Shown here piece by piece: positions 1 to 6,510 of a DNA stretch of 49,502 nt (positions are counted from its first letter, which is position 1; each line of letters opens with the position of its first letter). Both the position numbers and the translations under genes were made by a program. The DNA is taken from IMG/VR virus record IMGVR_UViG_3300009155_002539, positions 1-49,502 of that record; one strand, 5' to 3'. This stretch comes from a virus. The notes under the pieces were generated by a model, which was given only the letters and a program-made list of their open reading frames with translations, had not been told where the DNA came from and did no database searches.

Positions 1-54
1 AGCAATTAAAGTTAAATTAGACTTCTAATCGGAGAATAAAAATAAAAACTATTG

Positions 55-79
55 ACCCACCTTAATTTGGTGGGTTTTT
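55..79 (+). terminator. Rho-independent terminator
   Basis: A 7-bp stem (ACCCACC at 55-61 pairing with GGTGGGT at 69-75) closes a TTAATTT loop and runs into a T tract at 75-79. This is a classic intrinsic terminator. It ends whatever transcript enters from the left and isolates the gene starting at 104. Confidence 0.85.
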
Positions 80-89
80 AGTTTTGGAA

Positions 90-100
90 TATTTATATAC
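90..100 (+). promoter_or_regulatory. Candidate late-promoter motif TATTTATATAC
   Basis: TATTTATATAC lies 3 bases before the ATG at 104, just after the terminator. The identical 11-mer recurs at 1375-1385 before the next gene. TATTTATA is the reverse complement of the T4 late box TATAAATA. If it acts as a -10 box, the transcript would start near the ATG and be leaderless. Promoter function is inferred only from recurrence. Confidence 0.4.
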
Positions 101-103
101 GAT

Positions 104-1369
104 ATGTTAAAAAGAATACCAAAGTCAGATATTAGTGTAAGGCCGTTTAAGGCATATAAAGAATGGACATTTGATGATACATCATTTCCAGCTTCTTCAT
201 CTTTAGAAATAAATGAAAGAGTTACGTTATATGATGCAGATTTTAATATACCGGATACTGAATATGCAACTATGTCATATTCATCATCCGACTATCCCAC
301 CGGTAATATTTATAAGTATTATCCAAAGTCAGTATATGGACAACTAAGAGCTCAATTTTATAATGGACAAGAAGATAATCCATTTACAAGATTGGGTGCT
401 AAAACAAATGTATACAATGATGTTGAACTAACAAAAGAAAGGTTTTTAAGTGGTTCTGCAAAAGTAATATCAATTCCACAAATATATGTTGGTGAGGGAA
501 TTAAAAAAGGTTCGGTTATTTTAACTGATAATACAAATTTAGATTCTGAATTTGCATATACGGATGATTCATTTGGTAATTTACAAGATTACAGAGATAC
601 AATTTATGTTTCTAGAATTGATATAGAAAATAAAATATTTAATTTTACCGATTTAGCTGAACATATTTATAGTGCATCATTTGAAACATTAATGGTTGGT
701 CAATTTGATATAGAAGCTCAAACGTTGGATATTATATATAATGGAGAGTTACAACCAACCATAGAATTAATTAGCTTAGATATTAACACAGGTATTGCAA
801 TTGCAGAAAATATTCCATTTTTACCAAAAGAATCACAAGGTATTAAAATTGGTAATGTATTTTATAGTCAAGGATTAATAGTATTAACAAGAGATTCTGC
901 AGAAAAGTTACAAAATGATTGGAATTTAACATTCAAATCAACTGAAACTATATATGAACATGAATATCTTCTAATTGCAAATGAAGATGAATTCAATGTT
1001 TCAACAAATCCAACAGCAGTAGTGGAAGTGGGTAGAGAAACTGGATATGTAACTGGCTCCGATGGTAAGATACATAGAACAACTACATACCCTGGTGTTA
1101 AATACATTAAGAAAAAAACAACATTAGAAAACGGAAATACAATAGATTATAGTATAGGTTCTAGATATAACACTGCAATATCGGGTGGATTTGAACAGTA
1201 TGATTATAGTTCATCATTGGATTCCACTGGTTCATTCCTTGCACCATTTATTACAACAATCGGATTATATGATGATAATTGTGATTTAGTAGCAGTAGCT
1301 AAATTACCGCAACCAATAAAATCATATCCTGATTTACCTGTAAACTTTATTGTACGATTTGATACATAA
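104..1369 (+). CDS. Putative virion (baseplate or tail) structural protein
   Basis: This 421-residue protein has no signal peptide or membrane segment and looks beta-rich, with many Ser/Thr/Tyr and short hydrophobic strands. It shows no enzyme motif. The last 40 residues (ITTIGLYDDN, LVAVAKLPQPIKSYPDLP) resemble a C-terminal pattern I associate with virion structural proteins of T4-like and jumbo phages, but this is memory of a family pattern and not an alignment. It stands alone behind a terminator and a late-motif copy, which fits a late structural gene. A baseplate or tail-tube-associated role is a guess. Start: ATG with no Shine-Dalgarno, as usual here. Confidence 0.55.
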   Translation: MLKRIPKSDISVRPFKAYKEWTFDDTSFPASSSLEINERVTLYDADFNIPDTEYATMSYSSSDYPTGNIYKYYPKSVYGQLRAQFYNGQEDNPFTRLGAKTNVYNDVELTKERFLSGSAKVISIPQIYVGEGIKKGSVILTDNTNLDSEFAYTDDSFGNLQDYRDTIYVSRIDIENKIFNFTDLAEHIYSASFETLMVGQFDIEAQTLDIIYNGELQPTIELISLDINTGIAIAENIPFLPKESQGIKIGNVFYSQGLIVLTRDSAEKLQNDWNLTFKSTETIYEHEYLLIANEDEFNVSTNPTAVVEVGRETGYVTGSDGKIHRTTTYPGVKYIKKKTTLENGNTIDYSIGSRYNTAISGGFEQYDYSSSLDSTGSFLAPFITTIGLYDDNCDLVAVAKLPQPIKSYPDLPVNFIVRFDT

Positions 1370-1374
1370 TCTTA

Positions 1375-1385
1375 TATTTATATAC
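1375..1385 (+). promoter_or_regulatory. Candidate late-promoter motif TATTTATATAC
   Basis: An exact second copy of the 11-mer found at 90-100, here 14 bases before the ATG at 1400. The leader that follows is A-rich and has no Shine-Dalgarno. The shared 11-mer in consecutive intergenic gaps is what supports a regulatory role. Confidence 0.45.
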
Positions 1386-1399
1386 AAAAACAAAAAACA

Positions 1400-1678
1400 A
1401 TGGCAAAAAGTATTTTAGATTTATACGAAGATAGTAAAAACAATTCATTTGCAAAAGGTAATCCAGATGCTAAAGCATGGGAAGCCCAAAAAAGAGATAT
1501 AACTCCATATTCAAAAGAGGAAAGAAATCCACAAGGTGATATTGATTCTGATGCTATAGCTGCTTTAGAAAAGAAAAAAGGTAAAACTAAATATCAATTA
1601 GGAGATTTAGGTGGAAACAGATGGGCAGGTTATAATGATGTAAAAAAATACTCATTAGCAGTTAAAAAGGACAAATAA
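1400..1678 (+). CDS. Hypothetical protein, 92 aa
   Basis: I do not recognise this 92-residue protein. It is hydrophilic and rich in Lys, Asp and Asn, with no membrane segment and no cysteines. A late-motif copy sits 14 bases upstream, and the endonuclease gene follows after 9 bases, so the two are probably co-transcribed. The start ATG follows an A-rich leader. Coding is supported by the tight packing and by the absence of a competing frame. A small virion or DNA-metabolism accessory protein is possible. Confidence 0.7.
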   Translation: MAKSILDLYEDSKNNSFAKGNPDAKAWEAQKRDITPYSKEERNPQGDIDSDAIAALEKKKGKTKYQLGDLGGNRWAGYNDVKKYSLAVKKDK

Positions 1679-1687
1679 AAAAACTTA

Positions 1688-2104
1688 ATGGCTAAAAAAG
1701 TTACAAAAACGAGTAATCCAAAATGGGTTGCTAAAAAATATGGATTTAAGTCTGGTTTAGAAGAAACCATATCTCAACAAATAGAATCTCATGGAATTAA
1801 AGTAGAATATGAAACTGAAAAAGTTCCATACATAATTCCTGCATCCACTCACACATATAGTCCTGATTTCAAATTACCGAATGGTATTAGAGTGGAAACG
1901 AAAGGTAGGTTTGTGGCGGCCGATAGGAAAAAACATCTATTGGTCAAAGAACACAATCCACATTTAGACATTCGTTTCGTATTTTCCAATTCAAAGAACA
2001 AAATCAGTAAAAAATCCAAAACAACCTATGGTGATTGGTGTGAAAAGAATGGATATAAATACGCAGATAAAATTATTCCAATTGAATGGTTTTTAGAACC
2101 ATAA
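1688..2104 (+). CDS. Endonuclease I-type Holliday-junction resolvase
   Basis: The 138-residue product matches phage T7 endonuclease I (gp3 family), which cuts branched DNA such as Holliday junctions. Candidate catalytic residues are E25 in GLEE, D60 in YSPDFKLPN, and E70 and K72 in ETKG. The spacing between them (35, 10 and 2) equals that of T7 endonuclease I (E20, D55, E65, K67), which is strong evidence. Its basic N-terminus suits DNA binding. In a T4-like genome it would do the job of gp49 endonuclease VII: trimming replication and recombination branches before packaging. It lies just before the primase and the gp47-gp46 fusion, which supports a recombination-dependent replication module. 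A VSR-like or other PD-(D/E)XK nuclease is the alternative. Confidence 0.9.
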   Translation: MAKKVTKTSNPKWVAKKYGFKSGLEETISQQIESHGIKVEYETEKVPYIIPASTHTYSPDFKLPNGIRVETKGRFVAADRKKHLLVKEHNPHLDIRFVFSNSKNKISKKSKTTYGDWCEKNGYKYADKIIPIEWFLEP

Positions 2105-2107
2105 AAA

Positions 2108-2139
2108 TTTGGTAATATCAAATATTTGTTGTATATTTG
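2108..2139 (+). promoter_or_regulatory. Candidate Bacteroidota-type housekeeping promoter
   Basis: TTTG (2108-2111), 20 bases, then TATATTTG (2132-2139) match the known Bacteroidota promoter consensus TTTG-N19-21-TAnnTTTG. The -7 box lies inside the right arm of the palindrome at 2115-2143. The predicted transcription start falls at or just after the GTG at 2144, so the mRNA would be leaderless or would use a slightly later codon. This suggests transcription of the primase and recombination genes by unmodified host polymerase. Confidence 0.5.
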
Positions 2140-2143
2140 ATAT
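2115..2143. repeat. Perfect 11-bp inverted repeat before primase gene
   Basis: ATATCAAATAT (2115-2125) and ATATTTGATAT (2133-2143) are perfect inverted repeats separated by TTGTTGT. The right arm touches the GTG start at 2144 and contains most of the candidate -7 box. It could be an operator or an mRNA hairpin controlling the primase operon. There is no T tract, so it is not an intrinsic terminator. Confidence 0.75.
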
Positions 2144-3085
2144 GTGTTGAAGCAAAATGATAAAAATATAGTAGTATCTACGCTATCTAATGCGTTAGGT
2201 AGTTATTCCAATTTAAGGGGTAACGAATTGGCGTTTTATTGTCCATTTTGTAATCATCATAAACAAAAACTTCAAGTTAATACGGAAACTCAAAAGTGGC
2301 ATTGTTGGACGTGTAATAGTGGTGGTAAAAAAATAACATCATTATTAAAGAAGTTGGATGTTAATAGAAAAACTATATCTATTATTAGAGAGATATATGG
2401 TGATTCAAATTATAACCCGCAATTAGAGGATGCTGATACAAAGGTGTTCATTTCCCTACCAAAAGAATTTAAATCTCTTAATGAGGTTCCTAATGGGTTT
2501 AATCCCGAATATAAACACGCTATCCATTACCTTACTGAAAGAGGTATTACGGAAAAAGATATTATAAAATATAATATCGGGTATTGTACGGAAGGGTTAT
2601 ATTCTAGGAGAGTTATTATACCATCTTATAATTCCGATGGTACATTAAATTACTTTGTTTCTCGTTCTTATTATCCAGAAGAAAAGATGAAATATAAAAA
2701 TCCTCCAATTAGTAAAAATGTAATATGTTTTGATTCTCAAGTAAATTGGAACGAACCGATTATACTTTGTGAGGGTGTATTTGATGCAATCACAATTAAA
2801 AGAAATGCAATTCCACTTTTAGGAAAGTTTCCATCCAGAATATTGGTTGAGAAAATCTTTATGAGTGGGATAAGTGATATTATTATTTCGTTAGATAATG
2901 ATGCAATAAATGAGGCACTTAAAGCAGCCGAATATTTTAGAAAAAATGGTATTCATGTCAAAATGATGTACCTTAAAGATAAAGATGCCGCCGATATGGG
3001 GTATGAAAAATTCTACGAAGAACTAAAGAAAACTAAAGAGTTTTCATCCGAAGAATTATTGTTAAACAAAATAAACTCACTATGA
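2144..3085 (+). CDS. DNA primase (zinc-finger + TOPRIM), gp61-like
   Basis: This 313-residue protein makes RNA primers for lagging-strand synthesis. An N-terminal zinc finger is visible (C33-x2-C36 and C54-x2-C57), followed by a TOPRIM domain with the conserved Glu in LCEG (E210) and the metal-binding LDND (D251, D253). The layout matches DnaG/T7 gp4-type and T4 gp61-type primases. No helicase domain is attached, so the helicase must be elsewhere. I use the GTG at 2144 because no in-frame ATG precedes the zinc finger; TTG at 2147 is an alternative. The gene overlaps the next by 4 bases (ATGA), indicating translational coupling with the gp47-gp46 fusion. Confidence 0.93.
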   Translation: MLKQNDKNIVVSTLSNALGSYSNLRGNELAFYCPFCNHHKQKLQVNTETQKWHCWTCNSGGKKITSLLKKLDVNRKTISIIREIYGDSNYNPQLEDADTKVFISLPKEFKSLNEVPNGFNPEYKHAIHYLTERGITEKDIIKYNIGYCTEGLYSRRVIIPSYNSDGTLNYFVSRSYYPEEKMKYKNPPISKNVICFDSQVNWNEPIILCEGVFDAITIKRNAIPLLGKFPSRILVEKIFMSGISDIIISLDNDAINEALKAAEYFRKNGIHVKMMYLKDKDAADMGYEKFYEELKKTKEFSSEELLLNKINSL

Positions 3086-6000
3086 GTAGTAAATTAAAAA
3101 CAATTTACCACATTGCAGATGTACATATTCGTAATGTAAAAAGACACAAAGAGTATCGACAAGTATTTGAAAAAATGTTTGAAGAAATTCGTAAAAGAGG
3201 AACTGAAGATGCAATCATTTATTTGGCAGGCGATATTGCCCACGCTAAATTAGAAATGTCACCAGAATTGGTCAACGAAATAAGTTGGTTATTTAAAGAG
3301 TGTGCTAAAACTTGTCCTACAATTCTTATTACCGGAAATCACGATTGTAATATGAACAATATGGATAGAATGGATGTTCTTACTCCATTGGTTGATGCAT
3401 TGGAATTGGAAAACTTTTATTATTTAAGAGACACACAAGTTTATTCAATTGGTGGTATTGATTTTTCAGTATTTAGTATTTTAGATAACAAAGACAATTG
3501 GATTACTGCTGATAAACTATTTGGTAATAAAAAGATTGCATTATTCCACGGCCCTGTTGATAATTCACAAACTGATATTGGTTATGTGGTAAGTAGTAGA
3601 CATTTTACAACGGATATATTTGATGGTTTTGATTTAGCCTTATTAGGTGATATTCATAAGCGTCAAGAAATGATAAGTCCGAAAGGATGTAAGGTAGTTT
3701 ATGCAGGTTCATTAATTCAACAAAACTTTGGCGAGACATTAGATAGACATGGTTTTTTAGCATGGGATTTAGACACAATGAATTACGAAGAAATTGATAT
3801 TCAAAATGATTATGGTTATTATACAATGGATATTGACAATGGTAAAGTTCCAGTTGTAAATGATATGCCAAAACATCCTCGTTTGAGAGTAAGATTGTCA
3901 AACACCGATACTGCCGATACCAAAAAGGTAATTGCAGAAATCAAAATGAAATATGGTGTTGAGGATTTTACAATCATTAGAACGGATTCATTAGCAAAAA
4001 AGAAAACAGGAGATAGACAAAATAAATTAGATTTCGAAGATATTTCCGACATCAATTATCAAAATTCCTTAATCAATGAGTATGTGGAGAGAATGATGCC
4101 ATTTGTTGACAAGAATGATTTGGCAGAATTAGAAAAGATTAACAGAGATGTAAATAGTAGAATTGTACATGAAGATACTTTAAGAAACATTATGTGGAAA
4201 CCAATTAGATTTGAGTTTTCTAATATGTTCAGTTATGGTGAAGATAATAAAATTAATTTTACAAAGTTAAATGGATTGATGGGATTATTTGCACCAAATG
4301 CACAAGGTAAATCATCTATCTTTGATGCTATCTCATTTTGTCTTTATGACAAAAGTAGTAGAGCATTTAAAGCAGCTAATATTCTAAATAATCGTAAGAC
4401 CGAATTTAGATGTTATTTGAATTTTCAAGTCAACGGAGTAGATTACTTTATTGAAAGAACTGCAAAAACCATTAACAAAGGTAAGAATGTAAAAGTAGAT
4501 GTAAACTTTTGGTATATTGATGGTGATGAAAAAATATCTTTAAACGGAACGGAAAGAAGAGATACAAACCAAGTTATTGAACAATATGTTGGTAAGTATG
4601 AAGATTTTGTATTGACTACATTATCGTTGCAAGGTAATAATTCTATATTCATTGATAAATCACAAAGTGAGAGAAAAGACTTACTTGCTCAATTTATGGG
4701 ATTGAATGTATTTGACAAATTATATGATACCGCAATTGAAGATATTAAAGAAGTTTCAGTTCTTATCAAAAATTTTAAGAAAACCGACTTTACAACCGAA
4801 CTTGCAGATAAAGCAAATGAGTTGAAAGATAAGAAAGGTGAATTAAAAGAGTTTGAAAAAGAATTAGCCAGATTAAATGGTGACAAAGGTGGATTAGATG
4901 GTATTATATTAGAATTAAGTAGAAATCTTACTCCAATTGACTCTAATTTAGATTTACCTAAATTGGAAGAAAAAAGAAAGAGCTTAAATGAAGATATTAA
5001 TCGTAATACACTTTTAATTGGCACAAAAGAAAATTTTATTAAAATATTAGAAGGAAAAATTGAAGAAATTTCACAATCAATAGAAGATAAGAAATCATTT
5101 GGTGGAACTATTGATATTGAAACGGCTTATTCAAATTATCAAAGAGAACAAAAGGAATTAACCGAAGCAACGAGAGTTTATGGTATTGCAAAATTGCATG
5201 TAAGTTCTGCAGAAGAAACAATTAAAAATTTGGATAATCATAAATATGACCCTAATTGTAAGTTTTGTTGTGATAATACTTTTGTAAAAGATGCAATGAG
5301 AGTAAAAGAAGCATTACCTCAATTGAAAGAAATACTTAGAGAAGCATTAGTTGATTGTACCGGTATTCAACAAACCATAGATACGATGGAAGGTGTTGAG
5401 GAACAATATAATGAATTGACTGATTTAAAACTAAAACTTGGACAATCCAAAGGTATCTTAAAAACCGCAGAAGCAGAATTAAAAGGTTTGGAAACAAAAG
5501 AAGAATTATTACAAACTCAATTAGATAAAGTTGAAGAAGATATTGAAAAATATTTTGAAAACGAAGAAACAATTCAATCTAATAAAGATTTAGAAAAACA
5601 AATCAAAGAATTAGAAGTAGAAAAAAATAAAATTGAGTCGGAAATTAAAGATATCAGTAAACAAATAGCAACTACAAATGGTTCTATTTCATCATTACAG
5701 ACCTATATAGAGGGTATAAAACAAAAGATGAGTGATGTTAAGGAATTGGAAGAAAAGAACCGATTATACACCTATTATTTAGATGCAGTTAAAAGAGATG
5801 GTATTCCATATGAGTTAATTTCAAAAGCATTACCTGTAATTGAAAGTGAGATTAATAATATATTAGGGCAGGTTGTAGACTTTGGTATTACATTAGAAAT
5901 GGATGGTAAATCTATAAATGCAAAAATTGTTTACGAAGACCAGGAATGGCCATTGGAAATGTGTAGTGGTATGGAGAAATTTGTTAGTGGACTTGCTATT

Positions 6001-6234
6001 AGAGTTGCACTTATCAATGTGTGTAATTTACCTCGTCCAAACTTTTTAGTAGTGGATGAAGGATTTGGAACATTGGATGCAGATAACTTATCTTCATTAT
6101 TTATGATGATGCAATATCTTAAAACTCAATTCGATTTTATATGGATGATTTCTCACTTGGAACAAATGAGAGATATAGTAGATGGATTGATAGAAATAAA
6201 AAAAGAAAATGGATTTAGTAAGATTGATTTTTAA
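3082..6234 (+). CDS. Fused recombination nuclease-ATPase (gp47-gp46, Mre11-Rad50/SbcD-SbcC)
   Basis: One 1050-residue chain carries both subunits of the T4 recombination exonuclease. Residues 1 to about 360 are the Mre11/SbcD-type phosphoesterase: DVH (13-15), GDI (50-52), GNHD (85-88), FHG (near 156) and GDIH (near 188). From about 370 on is the Rad50/SbcC-type ATPase: Walker A APNAQGKSS (near 402), a long charged coiled coil with a zinc-hook CKFC (near 725), a second coiled coil, the ABC signature CSGMEKF (near 960), Walker B/D-loop LVVDEGFGTLD (near 990) and an H-loop His (near 1025). In T4 these are separate genes 47 and 46, so the fusion is notable. The complex resects DNA ends for recombination-dependent replication. 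The 3' end overlaps the antisense gene at 6215-6400 by 20 bases. Confidence 0.95.
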   Translation: MSSKLKTIYHIADVHIRNVKRHKEYRQVFEKMFEEIRKRGTEDAIIYLAGDIAHAKLEMSPELVNEISWLFKECAKTCPTILITGNHDCNMNNMDRMDVLTPLVDALELENFYYLRDTQVYSIGGIDFSVFSILDNKDNWITADKLFGNKKIALFHGPVDNSQTDIGYVVSSRHFTTDIFDGFDLALLGDIHKRQEMISPKGCKVVYAGSLIQQNFGETLDRHGFLAWDLDTMNYEEIDIQNDYGYYTMDIDNGKVPVVNDMPKHPRLRVRLSNTDTADTKKVIAEIKMKYGVEDFTIIRTDSLAKKKTGDRQNKLDFEDISDINYQNSLINEYVERMMPFVDKNDLAELEKINRDVNSRIVHEDTLRNIMWKPIRFEFSNMFSYGEDNKINFTKLNGLMGLFAPNAQGKSSIFDAISFCLYDKSSRAFKAANILNNRKTEFRCYLNFQVNGVDYFIERTAKTINKGKNVKVDVNFWYIDGDEKISLNGTERRDTNQVIEQYVGKYEDFVLTTLSLQGNNSIFIDKSQSERKDLLAQFMGLNVFDKLYDTAIEDIKEVSVLIKNFKKTDFTTELADKANELKDKKGELKEFEKELARLNGDKGGLDGIILELSRNLTPIDSNLDLPKLEEKRKSLNEDINRNTLLIGTKENFIKILEGKIEEISQSIEDKKSFGGTIDIETAYSNYQREQKELTEATRVYGIAKLHVSSAEETIKNLDNHKYDPNCKFCCDNTFVKDAMRVKEALPQLKEILREALVDCTGIQQTIDTMEGVEEQYNELTDLKLKLGQSKGILKTAEAELKGLETKEELLQTQLDKVEEDIEKYFENEETIQSNKDLEKQIKELEVEKNKIESEIKDISKQIATTNGSISSLQTYIEGIKQKMSDVKELEEKNRLYTYYLDAVKRDGIPYELISKALPVIESEINNILGQVVDFGITLEMDGKSINAKIVYEDQEWPLEMCSGMEKFVSGLAIRVALINVCNLPRPNFLVVDEGFGTLDADNLSSLFMMMQYLKTQFDFIWMISHLEQMRDIVDGLIEIKKENGFSKIDF

Positions 6235-6400
6235 TCGTCACTTTATCAGCCTTCAACACACTAGATTGTGGTTTTGAGACACCAATGTGTTTCTTGATTA
6301 AATTTTCAACTAGACTACCCATTTTAAACCCGTGTTCTTCACAATAATCTTTGAGAAGTTCATGGGTTTCTTTTTTGATTTGTAACATAGCATATTTCAT
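6215..6400 (-). CDS. Ribbon-helix-helix (Arc/MetJ-type) DNA-binding protein
   Basis: This 61-residue protein is the only gene I accept on the minus strand. The first 42 residues read as a short beta strand (YAMLQIK) and two helices (ETHELLKDYCEEHG and MGSLVENLIKKHI), the pattern of a ribbon-helix-helix repressor such as Arc, which binds DNA as a dimer. The tail is basic. It overlaps the end of the recombination gene tail-to-tail by 20 bases and diverges from the tail fibre gene. Its upstream region holds a 17-base palindrome and two copies of TAGTTTTCTTTA, plausible operators for autoregulation. Its size, start and promoter space support a real gene despite its shortness. The target genes are unknown. 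Confidence 0.8.
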   Translation of the reverse strand: MKYAMLQIKKETHELLKDYCEEHGFKMGSLVENLIKKHIGVSKPQSSVLKADKVTIKNQSY

Positions 6401-6408
6401 AACTTATT

Positions 6409-6460
6409 TAGTTTTCTTTAGTATTCTATAATAGAATAAATTATTTATTAGTTTTCTTTA
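6409..6460. repeat. Direct repeat TAGTTTTCTTTA (two copies)
   Basis: The 12-mer TAGTTTTCTTTA occurs at 6409-6420 and 6449-6460, flanking the palindrome at 6422-6438. A third copy lies at 47048-47059, before the scaffold gene. Recurrence in two distant intergenic regions suggests a protein-binding or promoter element. The ribbon-helix-helix protein encoded next to it is an obvious candidate binder. Confidence 0.6.
6422..6438. promoter_or_regulatory. Operator-like palindrome TATTCTATAATAGAATA
   Basis: TATTCTAT and ATAGAATA form a perfect 8-bp inverted repeat around a central A, in the divergent region between the ribbon-helix-helix gene and the tail fibre gene. The dyad is the size expected for a small dimeric repressor. 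Binding is inferred from position and symmetry only. Confidence 0.55.
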
Positions 6461-6468
6461 TATAAATA
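6461..6468. promoter_or_regulatory. TATAAATA box (T4 late consensus) in divergent region
   Basis: TATAAATA on the + strand equals the T4 late-promoter consensus, 42 bases before the tail fibre ATG. Read on the - strand it is TATTTATA, the form seen before many genes here, and could serve the ribbon-helix-helix gene about 60 bases away. The active direction cannot be told from sequence. Confidence 0.35.
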
Positions 6469-6491
6469 TGAAATAATTCTTTTTTTGAAGA

Positions 6492-6500
6492 TATTTATTT
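6492..6500 (+). promoter_or_regulatory. Candidate late-promoter motif TATTTATTT before tail fibre
   Basis: TATTTATTT ends 10 bases before the tail fibre ATG and resembles the TATTTATA motif at 90, 1375, 33347, 40759 and 43149. If real, it would head a transcript of about 27 kb through 33343, because no intergenic gap after it exceeds 26 bases. Confidence 0.35.
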
Positions 6501-6510
6501 AAAAGATTTC

